Shown here: in pieces, positions 38,646-48,473 of the stretch
Numbering within the stretch: position 1 is the stretch's first letter
Layout: each line of letters starts with the position of its first letter
Assembly: GCF_009863985.1 (NCBI RefSeq)
Contig: NZ_WEZT01000003.1
Location: 33,204 to 97,203 of the forward strand
Origin: Furfurilactobacillus milii
GTDB taxonomy: Bacteria; Bacillota; Bacilli; Lactobacillales; Lactobacillaceae
DNA: 64,000 nucleotides
Direction: 5' to 3'
Translations under genes and position numbers: made by a program
The notes under the pieces: generated by a model
Seen by the model: only the letters and a program-made list of their open reading frames with translations
Database searches by the model: none
What the model was told of the DNA's origin: nothing

Positions 38646-39022
38646 TATTTACTGACATTCCTTATGTTTTGGCTGGTTAAGGTCAACCCATTTTTCTGTG
38701 CCACTGCGTCCAATCGAGAACGGCTGGACAACTCACTAATTTCCTGAGTCGCGGAAGCATTGGCATTATTGACCTTTGTCAACTGTGTTTGTGTCGTTTG
38801 TAAATTACGCTGTGCATTCGTAATCTCGATTTGAGAATGAATGATGTTCACGGCGAAACATACAACAACAATACCACAAATTATGCTCAATAGAATCTCG
38901 AATCCTGAAATTGGGAGCCGTTTCTGATGAACGGCTGGCTGTTCAACCGATTGGGGCTGACGGAGCGGTTTGGCAACACTAGGCTGCTCATATGGTTGTG
39001 ACTGTGCTAAATTCTGTGCCAT
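38645..39022 (-). CDS. ftsL: Cell-division protein FtsL
   Basis: 125 residues from ATG 39022, which follows AAGGAGG by 9 bases. A polar N-terminus rich in Gln and Pro (about 1-40), a membrane segment (ISGFEILLSIICGIVVVCFAVNII), then a short extracellular coiled coil (NAQRNLQTTQTQLTKVNN). Position between rsmH and pbp2X is diagnostic since sequence conservation is low. Confidence 0.9.
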   Translation of the reverse strand: MAQNLAQSQPYEQPSVAKPLRQPQSVEQPAVHQKRLPISGFEILLSIICGIVVVCFAVNIIHSQIEITNAQRNLQTTQTQLTKVNNANASATQEISELSSRSRLDAVAQKNGLTLTSQNIRNVSK

Positions 39023-39104
39023 GTTAATCAACCTCCTTAACTATGTAAGTCTGGACGACAGACGATTTTTTAATGTAATAACAAACGACTAATTGACCTA
39101 CCGA

Positions 39105-40082
39105 CTACCTCAACAGTGACTGTTTTGAATCGGTATTTGTCTCATTACGCTCAATCACACGCAGCTTAGCGCTGTGCGCTCGACGGTTAACGGCTAACTC
39201 AGCCTCGCTGGCCTCAATCGGTTTACGCGTAATCAGGTGATAATCCGGTTGCATGTCTGCTGGAATCACTGGCAATCCTGCTGGTAATTCTGGCACCGTT
39301 GTTTGCTCCTTAAACATCGTTTTAACTAACCGATCTTCTAAGGACTGAAACGTAATGCAACTAATGCGGCCACCGGGATTCAAGAGTGCTAAGGCTTGCT
39401 CTAACGATGTTTCCAACGCACCCAATTCATCATTAACCGCAATCCGAATGGCCTGAAATGTCTTCTTTGCTGGATGACCGCCATGGCGGCGAGCCGCGGC
39501 TGGAATAGCGGATTTAACCAGGTCAGCTAGCTGAAGGGTTGTTTCAATCGGCGCTACCGCACGTTGTTGCTCAATTTTTCGGGCAATTTGTTTGGCAAAC
39601 TTCTCTTCGCCATAGCGATATAGAATACGAACCAACTGTGCGTAATCCCATTCGTTAACGACTTGCATGGCGGACAAGTCCTGTTCCTGATTCATCCGCA
39701 TATCTAGCGGTGCGTCCAACCTGTAACTAAAGCCACGCTGCGCGTCATCAAACTGTGGCGAACTCACGCCGAGATCGTATAACACGCCATCCACATGTTG
39801 AACGCCTCGTTCAGCAAGTTCCTGAGTAATATTTCGAAAATTAGCTTGAATCAAGGTTACCTGGTTGTTAGCAATTGCAGTTGCCAAATGTTGGCGATTG
39901 TATGCTAAGGCCGTTTCATCTTGATCAAAAGCATATAAATGACCGGTCGTTAATTCTGAAAGAATCTTTGCAGAATGACCACCGCCACCCAATGTGCAAT
40001 CCACATAAATACCGTCGGGTTTCACGGCCAAACCTGCAACTGCTTCATTCAACAAAACAGTTACGTGATTAAATTCTGCCAT
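39105..40082 (-). CDS. rsmH: 16S rRNA (cytosine1402-N4)-methyltransferase RsmH
   Basis: 325 residues from ATG 40082 with GGAGG 6 bases upstream. SAM-binding motif [16 protein letters not shown] near 26, [23 protein letters not shown] near 96 with the family's GVSSPQ motif, and the C-terminal [13 protein letters not shown]. Second gene of the dcw cluster. Confidence 0.97.
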   Translation of the reverse strand: MAEFNHVTVLLNEAVAGLAVKPDGIYVDCTLGGGGHSAKILSELTTGHLYAFDQDETALAYNRQHLATAIANNQVTLIQANFRNITQELAERGVQHVDGVLYDLGVSSPQFDDAQRGFSYRLDAPLDMRMNQEQDLSAMQVVNEWDYAQLVRILYRYGEEKFAKQIARKIEQQRAVAPIETTLQLADLVKSAIPAAARRHGGHPAKKTFQAIRIAVNDELGALETSLEQALALLNPGGRISCITFQSLEDRLVKTMFKEQTTVPELPAGLPVIPADMQPDYHLITRKPIEASEAELAVNRRAHSAKLRVIERNETNTDSKQSLLR

Positions 40083-40145
40083 GTCACCCCTCCTTTGCGT
40101 ATCCTGTGTTAAAGCCATCGTGTTAAGTGCTCAATTATTTAAAAA

Positions 40146-40577
40146 CTAAAAGTCAAAGTCGCCCATTGATTCCGAAATATCGTCGATGTTAGCTTCGGTT
40201 GACTCATTGTACTGTTGCCATGTGTCAGCGTCCCAAATTTCAAACCGGTCAGAAACCCCAACGATGACACAGGCTTTAGTCAGTTTTGCATGATTCCGTA
40301 ACGGGGTCGGAATATTGATGCGGCCCTGTTTATCGAATTCACACTCTGTCGCGCCGGAAAACAAGAAACGAGAGAACGCACGTGCGTCACGTTTAGTTAA
40401 CGATAATGTCTGGGTCTTTTCGACCAATGCAGACCATTCTGCTTCTGGATAGCCGAACAAACAGCCATCCATCCCACGAGTGACCATAAATTTTTCGCCC
40501 AGTTGATTACGAAACTTAGCCGGGATGATGAGACGACCTTTATCGTCAACATTGTGTTGAAATTCTCCGATAAACAC
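40146..40577 (-). CDS. mraZ: Transcriptional regulator MraZ
   Basis: 143 residues with two AbrB/SpoVT-like repeats: GEFQHNVDDKGRLIIPAKFR near 4 and ECEFDKQGRINIPTPLRNHA near 78. Forms ring oligomers that bind its own promoter. GTG start. Three ten-base-spaced GTGGNN boxes upstream at 40686-40711 are its probable operator. Confidence 0.96.
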   Translation of the reverse strand: MFIGEFQHNVDDKGRLIIPAKFRNQLGEKFMVTRGMDGCLFGYPEAEWSALVEKTQTLSLTKRDARAFSRFLFSGATECEFDKQGRINIPTPLRNHAKLTKACVIVGVSDRFEIWDADTWQQYNESTEANIDDISESMGDFDF

Positions 40578-40671
40578 GCTCGATCACCATCCCTTCCATT
40601 TTTTAAGTCAACTGACGCTGTGAAAATCAAATGAAAACGGTTTAACAACAGTTAAATCAATCATCCTTTTC

Positions 40672-40711
40672 GCTATAAAAAAGTCTACCACAATCCCCCA
40701 CTATTCACCAC
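40672..40711 (-). promoter_or_regulatory. MraZ-box operator and putative mraZ promoter
   Basis: On the minus strand GTGGTG (40711-40706), GTGGGG (40701-40696) and GTGGTA (40691-40686) are spaced by exactly 4 bases, the known pattern of MraZ operators: direct repeats with ten-base period. A TATAGC (40677-40672) downstream is a likely -10, which would place the boxes over the -35 region. Confidence 0.72.
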
Positions 40712-40755
40712 GTACTTAGAAAAAATGTAGTAATTTTGTCACAGAACGTGGCTGC

Positions 40756-40810
40756 AAAAAAAACGAGCCGTGAAAGAATGCTATTTCAGCAGTCTTTCAC
40801 GACTCTTTTT
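40756..40810 (-). terminator. Intrinsic terminator of the DUF3397 gene
   Basis: GAGCCGTGAAAGA and TCTTTCACGACTC pair; eight T follow on the minus strand and five T on the plus strand. Confidence 0.85.
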
Positions 40811-40864
40811 GATCACCTTTCCTAAAGTGGGGATTGGTGGTGGAAATATTCAAATACACGTCCT

Positions 40865-41227
40865 TTAGTGGTGAATAATGGCACCAATAATCGCTAAAAT
40901 ATAAATCACCAGCCATACTAAGTCACTCACACGCCAATAAATCAATAAAAATGTACGGTAGCGAACGAGTTGACGGCCACGAAAAGTTCGCCACACCACA
41001 CCCACACCAATAATCAGCCACAGTGTCACGGCCCAAAGAAATAACGGCCGCACACTCACTGCAGATAACACGATGGCGCTCATTACAATTAACACTGGCA
41101 ACAACACATCGAGTGGATGAATCCATGTCGGCCAATTATTTTTAGAAATCATTCGTAACACCGACAGAATGATGTACAGTAATATCAATGTTAGAATTTG
41201 AATTAATAGTTGATTTGTCCACCCCAC
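40865..41227 (-). CDS. DUF3397 membrane protein
   Basis: 120 residues from GTG 41227, chosen because GAGG lies 8 bases before and membrane segment 1 then starts near the N-terminus. Four transmembrane segments with a basic loop between the third and fourth (WRTFRGRQLVRYRTF). This is the lactobacillus DUF3397 family, regularly placed just before mraZ. No function is known to me. Confidence 0.82.
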   Translation of the reverse strand: MGWTNQLLIQILTLILLYIILSVLRMISKNNWPTWIHPLDVLLPVLIVMSAIVLSAVSVRPLFLWAVTLWLIIGVGVVWRTFRGRQLVRYRTFLLIYWRVSDLVWLVIYILAIIGAIIHH

Positions 41228-41351
41228 TGCGGTCACCTCATTTCTTTTCAACAGTGTTAGTATACTGGTTTGAAATTTGACACGCAATTCGTGGATTCAG
41301 CGTGCTTTGCTTAATTACCAGTAACACGCTAACTTACCCCCGGAGGCTCCT

Positions 41352-42308
41352 ATGATTGAATACTATGCAAATGATAAAAACGGTAATTTAATTCCGGTCA
41401 ACGCGCCTCAACAAGACTGCTGGATCAACGTTGAACGCCCGACTCATGACGAAATCAGTCAACTGGCGCACCGCTATAATTTTCCAGAGACCTATATTAG
41501 CGCTATTTTAGATGATCGGGAAAATTCTCGAGTCGACGGCATTGATCCGCAACGCCCCGAACGACCGCTACATCTGTTACTTCAATTTCCGAAATATGAA
41601 GTGAGCCCGCTAGGCTACCTCAGTTTTACAACCTTTCCGTTTTCATTTATCCTCACAGATTCTGCCGTTATCACAGTATCTAAACAGCCAGCAACCTTCA
41701 TTAACGATTTCATCATGAATCCTGATAACGCAACGATTCGGATCGCCGATCGACAAGATTTTATCCTCCGTTTCGGCTGGTACATCGCCCATTCGTTTGT
41801 TCACGCCCTGTCGCTCAGTGAACGGGAAACGACTAGTCTTGAACGTGAGCTGACCACGGCCACTCGTAATGAACAAATTTATAAAATTATGAAATTGCAA
41901 AAATCGCTCGTTTTATTCGATAGTGCGTTAAAAGACAATCGACCAATTTTAGATCAGATCTCGTCTGCACAAGATTATTTTAATGGCCCTCATTTTCACG
42001 AATTGCTGGCGCAAATTATGATTGAAACTGATCAGGCTCAGTCGATGACCATTATCCAAAATAATATTCTGGAACAGTACAGCAACATGGTTTCCTCCGT
42101 TGTTTCAAATAACTTAAACGAAGTCATGAAACTATTGACCTCTGTTACGCTGATCATGACCATTCCAACCATTGTCGGTGGCATTTACGGTATGAATGTC
42201 GACCTGCCATTTGCCCACCTTGCACATGCATTCTCACTAGTAATGGGCTTTACGATCATTGTCTGTGCGATTACTGCTTGGATTCTCAAACGTCACGACT
42301 GGTTTTAG
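41352..42308 (+). CDS. CorA-family divalent cation transporter
   Basis: 318 residues. Long N-terminal cytoplasmic domain, coiled region, then two C-terminal membrane segments. The signature YGMN is in GGIYGMNVDLPFAH near 280. Such short CorA-like proteins import Mg2+ or move other divalent ions. GGAGG lies 7 bases before the ATG. Divergent from the DUF3397 gene. Confidence 0.92.
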   Translation: MIEYYANDKNGNLIPVNAPQQDCWINVERPTHDEISQLAHRYNFPETYISAILDDRENSRVDGIDPQRPERPLHLLLQFPKYEVSPLGYLSFTTFPFSFILTDSAVITVSKQPATFINDFIMNPDNATIRIADRQDFILRFGWYIAHSFVHALSLSERETTSLERELTTATRNEQIYKIMKLQKSLVLFDSALKDNRPILDQISSAQDYFNGPHFHELLAQIMIETDQAQSMTIIQNNILEQYSNMVSSVVSNNLNEVMKLLTSVTLIMTIPTIVGGIYGMNVDLPFAHLAHAFSLVMGFTIIVCAITAWILKRHDWF

Positions 42309-42417
42309 CTTTTCACATCAACATTTTTGTTGCCCCCTTGTGCTTTTGTACGGAACACGGTAACATTAAGGATAAATTTTTAAGACAGTACAAACAATTA
42401 AGGAGACAGGTAAAGTT

Positions 42418-42540
42418 ATGCAAGGTAAAAAGAAACGCAGTGGCTTCGAAAAACTCACAATGGTCGTCGTTTGGGTCATGATCATCCTTACGCTTGGTGG
42501 GGTTGTATTGGCAGCCTTGCAGCCACTTAACTTGTTCTAA
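42418..42540 (+). CDS. DUF4044 small membrane protein
   Basis: 40 residues: a basic start (MQGKKKRSGFEKLT) and one membrane segment (MVVVWVMIILTLGGVVLAAL). AGGAGA stands 10 bases before the ATG. This matches the very short DUF4044 proteins of lactobacilli. It follows the CorA gene by 110 bases and is closed by a strong terminator. Confidence 0.82.
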   Translation: MQGKKKRSGFEKLTMVVVWVMIILTLGGVVLAALQPLNLF

Positions 42541-42558
42541 ATAGGTTAACAATTTAAA

Positions 42559-42610
42559 ACAGTCCGTTTGAAATGTACAATGTGCATTTCAAACGGACTG
42601 TTTTGTTTTA
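42559..42610 (+). terminator. Strong intrinsic terminator after DUF4044 gene
   Basis: ACAGTCCGTTTGAAATG pairs fully with CATTTCAAACGGACTGT; TTTTGTTTT follows. Confidence 0.9.
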
Positions 42611-42711
42611 CCACTAAATCAATTAGTAATGATGTCGTTTTTGATTATCAATTGTGAGAACTCAAAAGTCGGTCCTTAACCAGATTTAAATCCTAACAAA
42701 CACTACTACTC

Positions 42712-45066
42712 TTAATCATCATTTTTCGAGAAAACTTGACGTGGTCGTGAACCATCGGCTGGACCGACAATGCCGCGAGCCTCCATGTCATCAATCATTC
42801 GAGCAGCCCGGTTATAGCCAATTCGGAAGCGACGTTGTAACAGCGAGGTGGATGCCTTTTGTTGATCTTGAACAAAAGCCACGGCATCGTTATAAAGTTC
42901 ATCAACTTCGTCCGCCCGGTCCTCATCGCTGTCTTCCTTCAGTTCCTCGTCGCTAACTTCCATGCTACCGTCGTACTCAGCCGTCTGTTGTTGTTTGATA
43001 AAATCAACAACTGCCGCGACATCTTTGTCAGAGATAAATTCACCCTGTACACGCGTTGGTTTGTTTTGATCAATCGGTTCAAACAACATATCCCCACGGC
43101 CAAGCAACTTTTCAGCACCGTTGGCGTCTAGAATCGTGCGCGAATCAATACCACTAGAAACCGCAAACGCAATTCGTGATGGCACATTTGCTTTAATCAA
43201 TCCGGTAATGACGTCAACAGATGGCCGCTGCGTTGCCAGAATCATGTGAATGCCGGCTGCCCGGCCCATCTGGGCAATCCGAATAATGGCATCTTCAACC
43301 TCGGACGAAACGGTCATCATTAAATCAGCCAGTTCATCAACAATGGCGACCACATACGGCAAACGTGTCTGTGCCACATTATCCTCAGGGTTGGCATTGT
43401 TTTGATCAACCAATTTGTTATAGCCATCAATATTACGAACACCAAAGTTCGCAAACAGCTCATAACGACGCGTCATTTCATCAACCACTTTATGCAGTGC
43501 CTTGGCCGCCCGTTTGGGTTCGGAAACAACCGGTGTCAGTAAGTGAGGAATATCATTGTAAACAGACAACTCCACCCGCTTTGGATCAATCAGCATAAAC
43601 TTCACTTCATTTGGCTTCGCCTGCATGAGCAAACTGGTAATGATCCCGTTGATTGCTACTGACTTCCCTGAACCAGTGGATCCAGCAATCAACAAATGCG
43701 GCATTTTCGTCAAATCACACATCACGATATTACCCGTCACATCCCGACCCAACGGCACGCTCAGCACTTTACCAGGATGCGCCGGCTCATGCTCAGCAAC
43801 ATCACGAAATGAAACAGTTGAAATCTGTTTATTAGGAACCTCGATCCCAATCAACGATTTACCGGGAATGGGTGCTTCGATTCGGATATCCTTAGCCGCC
43901 AACGCTAACGCTAGATCATCGGCCAAGTTAACGATTTTCGAAACCTTGACCCCAATAGCCGGGTGCAATTCATACTTCGTTACTGACGGTCCTAAGCTGA
44001 CATTCTTAACTTCTGCATCAACGCCAAAACTGGCCAGTGTTTTTTGCAATGTTTGCGAATTTTTCTCAATCGCGTTGAGCTCATCCGTTTGATCAGTTTG
44101 CGGAATCTTGGTGAGCAGATCTGGTGTTGGTAATTTATAATCACTCAAATCCTCACTCTGGTCGCCAAGATCCAGTTCCTCCTGTTTTGGAGCTGGCGTA
44201 CTCTCTTCATTTTGATCAGCCGCAACGGTAATCACCGGCGCAACAGGCGTTTTTGGTGCCGAACTAGCAGCTGCGGATGCCGGCGCTTCTGCTGACTGCT
44301 GGGCAGCGTGGCGGGTTCGTTTAGGCGCCAACGAAGTAGCCTGGCTCTCTGACTGCGATTGTTCCGGCTCTGTCGACTGCGCGTCAATCGGTTGATCCGG
44401 TGTCGCGTTTTTCTCAACCGCCGCATAAATAAAGTCGTGCAATCGTGAGCTTCCTTGTTTTGTCCACAGCACGAGGTGTTGACAAGTGACCACGATACCA
44501 TGACCAATCACGGCAAAGGGAATATTCAGTAGAAACATTGCGCCGACAAATAACAAAATCGTCGAAAAAATTGCCGTCCCCAGGTTAGCAACTAAATGTT
44601 CACTCGCAGCATAAACGTAAGCACCAATCATGCCACCGCCGACTTTGCCATTTAATGTACCGCCCGCCAAATTATCGCCGAGCATTCCCCACGTCAATGA
44701 AACAAAATGAGCATGGTAATTCAGGCTAGCGAATAATCGCAAGTGGTCATAAACAAGGACACCTAGATAAACAAGTGACCCACCAATGACCCGTTTGACC
44801 GGCAACTTAGGCCATTTACCAGTAATGCCGACGACCAATCCAATTGCAATAAGGATAATTGCAAGTACCTGATTTGTGTTGCCGACAAAAATCGACAGAA
44901 TGTTGGCTAGAAACACCCCCGCAACGCCTAACCTTAACAAGGCAAACAGCGCAAGCAACGCTACGGCAAAGCCAATAATATTCTTTGTATATTTAAAATC
45001 CTGTTTTTTCTTAGTTGTTCGCGGCCGTTTGGTCGTTTTTCTGCGCGTCGTTTTTTTTGCTGGCAC
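42712..45066 (-). CDS. ftsK: DNA translocase FtsK/SpoIIIE
   Basis: 784 residues. Basic N-terminus, four to five membrane segments (about 30-200), a long Ala/Gln/Ser/Pro-rich linker (about 215-310), then the motor: [16 protein letters not shown] near 465, [19 protein letters not shown] near 495, and a C-terminal winged-helix gamma domain ([25 protein letters not shown]) that reads KOPS/SRS-type sequences. GTG start with GGAGT 9 bases before. Moves chromosome DNA through the septum. Confidence 0.96.
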   Translation of the reverse strand: MPAKKTTRRKTTKRPRTTKKKQDFKYTKNIIGFAVALLALFALLRLGVAGVFLANILSIFVGNTNQVLAIILIAIGLVVGITGKWPKLPVKRVIGGSLVYLGVLVYDHLRLFASLNYHAHFVSLTWGMLGDNLAGGTLNGKVGGGMIGAYVYAASEHLVANLGTAIFSTILLFVGAMFLLNIPFAVIGHGIVVTCQHLVLWTKQGSSRLHDFIYAAVEKNATPDQPIDAQSTEPEQSQSESQATSLAPKRTRHAAQQSAEAPASAAASSAPKTPVAPVITVAADQNEESTPAPKQEELDLGDQSEDLSDYKLPTPDLLTKIPQTDQTDELNAIEKNSQTLQKTLASFGVDAEVKNVSLGPSVTKYELHPAIGVKVSKIVNLADDLALALAAKDIRIEAPIPGKSLIGIEVPNKQISTVSFRDVAEHEPAHPGKVLSVPLGRDVTGNIVMCDLTKMPHLLIAGSTGSGKSVAINGIITSLLMQAKPNEVKFMLIDPKRVELSVYNDIPHLLTPVVSEPKRAAKALHKVVDEMTRRYELFANFGVRNIDGYNKLVDQNNANPEDNVAQTRLPYVVAIVDELADLMMTVSSEVEDAIIRIAQMGRAAGIHMILATQRPSVDVITGLIKANVPSRIAFAVSSGIDSRTILDANGAEKLLGRGDMLFEPIDQNKPTRVQGEFISDKDVAAVVDFIKQQQTAEYDGSMEVSDEELKEDSDEDRADEVDELYNDAVAFVQDQQKASTSLLQRRFRIGYNRAARMIDDMEARGIVGPADGSRPRQVFSKNDD

Positions 45067-45102
45067 GCTGTCAGACTCCTTTCAACACGGTAACTGTGAG
45101 GG

Positions 45103-45615
45103 CTACTTGAGTTTATCGTTTTTGTACCAGTGTGTTTGTTCCAAATGGTTGAAGCCCTGCTGACGAACGACTTCATAGATGACAATCGCAGCTGAATTAG
45201 ATAAGTTCAACGCACGGATATGTGAGTCATCTTGAGGAATTCGAATCGCCTCATCAGGGTGTTGCCGCATGAAGGGCTCTGGCAATCCTGTCGTTTCCTT
45301 GCCAAACAGGAACCAATAATCATGGTCTGGCTTCGTATAGTCGGGATCAACATACGTTTGTTTGGCAAACTTCGAGACTAGAAACAGTTCGTCACCCTCT
45401 GGGATGGCAGCCATGAAAGCCTGCAAATTTTCATGATACGTAATGTCGACCTTATCCCAATAATCCAATCCTGCCCGCTTTAAATGCGCATCATCGGTGG
45501 AAAAGCCCAATGGTTCAATTAAATGCAAAGCAGTATCTGTCCCAGCACAAGTGCGGGCAATATTACCTGTATTAGCAGGCATCAATGGCTCAAATAAAGC
45601 AATGTGATTCGTCAT
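45103..45615 (-). CDS. trmL: tRNA (cytidine/uridine-34-2'-O)-methyltransferase TrmL
   Basis: 170 residues, SPOUT fold. N-terminal FEPLMPANTGNIARTCAGT, the knot motifs LFLVSKFAKQTY and WFLFGKETTGLPEPFM near 100, and IRALNLSNSAAIVIYEVVRQ at the end. Methylates the wobble base of Leu tRNAs. It lies 36 bases before ftsK on the same strand. A GGAG stands 8 bases before the ATG. Confidence 0.94.
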   Translation of the reverse strand: MTNHIALFEPLMPANTGNIARTCAGTDTALHLIEPLGFSTDDAHLKRAGLDYWDKVDITYHENLQAFMAAIPEGDELFLVSKFAKQTYVDPDYTKPDHDYWFLFGKETTGLPEPFMRQHPDEAIRIPQDDSHIRALNLSNSAAIVIYEVVRQQGFNHLEQTHWYKNDKLK

Positions 45616-46088
45616 TATCTTTCTCCTTGTTAACCTTTATGACCTTCTTTGGCACATCCATATCCATCATTGTAACTTACTTCTGTTGCTCAACTTCGAT
45701 AATTACAGCACTCTTAAAAAGTCTTCAGTTGCTTGACGGGCGCTCTTCTCACATGACTACCATTACGATGAGATGCGCGACTGTAGTTTCCAAGAAACTA
45801 AAATTGGCCGCACAACCAGTGTTAACCATCATATCAGTAATCCGCACTGGCACTAAAAGTGATGTTTTTTAGAATCAGAGACTAAAAAAACGTAGTCATC
45901 TCGGTAATGGCATACGGCGAGACGCTACGTTAATGAAGTCCGAATCTGAAAGCCACTAACGAATCTGTTCGATATTGACCTCCAAATGATTCCATAAGCA
46001 TATTAGCACTAGTTTGTTAACTTCGCAAGTGGTCTGGACCTGCAGTCAACGCCTATCTGACAGTCCTCAGCCGCCCTTAGCCAAATAG
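45616..46088. other. Gene-free stretch with several strong hairpins
   Basis: 473 bases between rlmA and trmL. I see no reading frame with a ribosome-binding site. Hairpins: GCGC..TCTCA/TGAGA.TGCGC (45740-45778), AGTTTC/GAAACT (45785-45799), CCAGTG/CACTGG (45817-45850). On the minus strand AACGTAG..CTACGTTTTTTT (45931-45886) is a terminator with an inner CTCG/CGAG stem, likely that of rlmA. Confidence 0.55.
45886..45932 (-). terminator. Intrinsic terminator downstream of rlmA
   Basis: Minus strand: AACGTAG pairs with CTACGTT, inner CTCG with CGAG, then TTTTTTT. It lies about 155 bases after the rlmA stop. Confidence 0.7.
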
Positions 46089-46943
46089 CTACGGTGTTTG
46101 GACAGTCAACACACTAACGTCAACGGTCACGGTGTCCACTGGATTGGCCAATAATGCCGCACGATGAGCATCATCACTCCCCCAACTTAACGGCGTCATT
46201 GCCATCATATCAGCAATGCGGTTCTTGCCGATGGGAAAGTCATAGCGCACCGTCGTTTGTTGCATAGCCGGATAGTGATCGGCAAACAACTCCACTACCC
46301 GATCATTCGTGTACAGATACTGCGGAGCCGATTCGTCATATAAAGCATGCCGCAACTCTACCAGGTAGTTCGCATTGGGCACCACTTTGATCAGGCTGCC
46401 ACCCGGTCGACAAACACGTTCAAATTCCCGATAGGCCGATGGTGAAAAGAATTCCATCACCGTATCAAACGCATTATCTGTAAATGGCAGTTGTGCCAAG
46501 TCAGCAACACAAAAGAAGGCTTTAGAATCCAACTGTGTTGCGAGGTTTATTCCTGCCTTTGACAGGTCAAACCCAATGAGAACATCATCAGAATTGTTGC
46601 GCTCCTGATCCAACTGTACCAGCGGCGTCCCTTCTCCGGTGCCAACATCAAGAATCCGTTGACCCTGTGATGGCAATTGTTGGTTGACAGCTTTTACAAT
46701 CGGCGCAAACAGCCCAGCTGTCAGCATCCGCCGTCGGGCGGCCAACATCGGTTCATCGTATTCAGTCACCACATTATGTTTGAGAAATGTGGCACTGCCC
46801 TTTTTATTTAAATCTAATGTATGGCCATTCGGACAACTAAGTGTGTGACCACTGATTTTTTCATAAGGCGTCTCACAAACCGGACAACGAAACATTGCTA
46901 AATGTTCTTGCAGATAAGCGGCGCCACGATCAATTTTTTTCAT
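46089..46943 (-). CDS. rlmA: 23S rRNA (guanine-N1)-methyltransferase RlmA
   Basis: 284 residues. N-terminal zinc site FRCPVC..CPNGH (about 18-39) and SAM motif ILDVGTGEGTPL near 97, with LGFDLSK after it. Belongs to the RlmA(I/II) family that methylates G745/G748; RlmA(II) members give tylosin resistance. Start at 46943: a perfect TATAAT lies at 46956-46951, so the transcript should begin at or next to the ATG and lack a ribosome-binding site. Confidence 0.92.
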   Translation of the reverse strand: MKKIDRGAAYLQEHLAMFRCPVCETPYEKISGHTLSCPNGHTLDLNKKGSATFLKHNVVTEYDEPMLAARRRMLTAGLFAPIVKAVNQQLPSQGQRILDVGTGEGTPLVQLDQERNNSDDVLIGFDLSKAGINLATQLDSKAFFCVADLAQLPFTDNAFDTVMEFFSPSAYREFERVCRPGGSLIKVVPNANYLVELRHALYDESAPQYLYTNDRVVELFADHYPAMQQTTVRYDFPIGKNRIADMMAMTPLSWGSDDAHRAALLANPVDTVTVDVSVLTVQTP

Positions 46944-46957
46944 GATGCCCATTATAC
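46944..46957 (-). promoter_or_regulatory. Promoter of rlmA giving a near-leaderless mRNA
   Basis: Minus strand TATAAT (46956-46951) ends 7 bases before the ATG at 46943. The -35 is weak (TAGTGA at 18 bases). Confidence 0.6.
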
Positions 46958-47041
46958 CATGACGCCGCCTAGCTCACTAGTTGCAATGAGGTGCACCATC
47001 AGCTACAAACTTCCCCGATTCACGACAGCGACCTAGACTGT

Positions 47042-48250
47042 TTATTTATCGACATCCTGTTTGCGGTTTACATTGTCGGAATTTTCATCAGCTAAAACAT
47101 TGTGATGACGGTCTGCCTTATCAAACCACTGCGCATTTTCCCGCCAATACTGGTATAAGTGGCTCACAATTACTTTTAATACGGCGTATCCGGGAACCCC
47201 AAAGATAACACCCATAACACCGAAAATTTTTCCTGCTGCCAGCAATACGATAATGATCGTCACTGGATGAATTTTAAGTGATGAGCCCAACACCAACGGT
47301 GAAATCAGTCGCCCTTCAATTGTTTGTTCAACTGCAAACACAATAAGCACCTGAATTAGCATCCACGGTGACACAAACGCCCCTACGACCACCGCGGGAA
47401 CCATCGCTAAAAATGAGCCCAGATAAGGAATCAGGTTTAAAATTCCGGCAACAATTCCTAATGTTAATGCAAATTTCAAGCCAATGAGTAAGTAACCGAG
47501 ATAGAACATTAAGGCCACAAAGAAGGCAACGGTAAGCTGGCCACGAATGTAATTTGACACTTGATCATTAATTTCTTTTAGGACGGTCAAAAACGATTTC
47601 TGTAGCCGTTGCGGTAGTAAACGAGACACATATTCCGGAAATTGGTGGCCATCGCGCAACATGTACCATAATAAGAATGGAAATGTTACTAGGGCAACAA
47701 TAACCGTCGTCACACTGCCAACAATACTGCCCAAGCCGCCAACAGTATTACTAGCGGTATTCTTCAAGAGCCCACTCAGTCCTTTTTGTAACTGGGTGTC
47801 ATACTGATTTAAAATATCGCGCAACCACTTCATATCTGAGTCCTGCCAAAACGCCGTTGTCGAATTAATGAGGCTATCCCAATAATGCGGCCAATCTTTG
47901 ATTAACCCAGTAAGTTGATCCTGGATGAGTGGCACAACTAAGACAACGCCCAGGACGACCAACGCCAGAATCACGGCAAATAGGCCAATAATTGTCCAAG
48001 TTCGGTGAACATGAAACTTGCTTTTTTCCAAACGGTCCACTAGCGGATTCATCAGGTAGTAAAAGACCCCTGCCAGAACCACTGGACCCCCAATAATACT
48101 GAAAAATTGTTGCAGCGGTGAAAAGACCCAGTTTACCTTATTCAATAACCACAAAATCAACAATACCAGCACCACAATCACTAAACGCAATGCTAGTTGA
48201 CGTAAGCGACTAACAGGTCGTTGTCGCCGAGTAATGGTTTGTTTTTGCAT
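47042..48250 (-). CDS. AI-2E family transporter
   Basis: 402 residues with eight predicted membrane segments, arranged as in the AI-2E exporter superfamily (YueF/PerM/TqsA). Typical are GGPVVLAGVFYYLMNPLVD near 53 and the C-terminal PYLGSFLAMVPA and VFGVPGYAVLKVIV. Members export small molecules or ions; substrate here unknown. Basic N-terminus RRQRPVSRLRQ and a polar tail. GGAGG lies 6 bases before the ATG. Confidence 0.88.
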   Translation of the reverse strand: MQKQTITRRQRPVSRLRQLALRLVIVVLVLLILWLLNKVNWVFSPLQQFFSIIGGPVVLAGVFYYLMNPLVDRLEKSKFHVHRTWTIIGLFAVILALVVLGVVLVVPLIQDQLTGLIKDWPHYWDSLINSTTAFWQDSDMKWLRDILNQYDTQLQKGLSGLLKNTASNTVGGLGSIVGSVTTVIVALVTFPFLLWYMLRDGHQFPEYVSRLLPQRLQKSFLTVLKEINDQVSNYIRGQLTVAFFVALMFYLGYLLIGLKFALTLGIVAGILNLIPYLGSFLAMVPAVVVGAFVSPWMLIQVLIVFAVEQTIEGRLISPLVLGSSLKIHPVTIIIVLLAAGKIFGVMGVIFGVPGYAVLKVIVSHLYQYWRENAQWFDKADRHHNVLADENSDNVNRKQDVDK

Positions 48251-48473
48251 AGCGGCCTCCTTACGTTTTCGCCCAGTCGTTTATTTCGGACGATGCTTCA
48301 CTTTGCGTTAGTATAGCATAGTCGCCGAGCATTCTTCGCCCTTGGCGCCTGTCAAACAGCAGACTGATGCAACCGTTTGCAAGGTACTGTTAAGGAATCG
48401 TTTTCATTATGATATACTCAAGTGGTGAAACGCAGAACTCTGTGGCAATGCATACATTGAGGAGGAAGCACGC

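Noticed and set aside
40628..40645. cre-like site TGAAAACGGTTTAA before mraZ
   Set aside because: One mismatch to the consensus but located in the leader of a division operon; chance match is likely.
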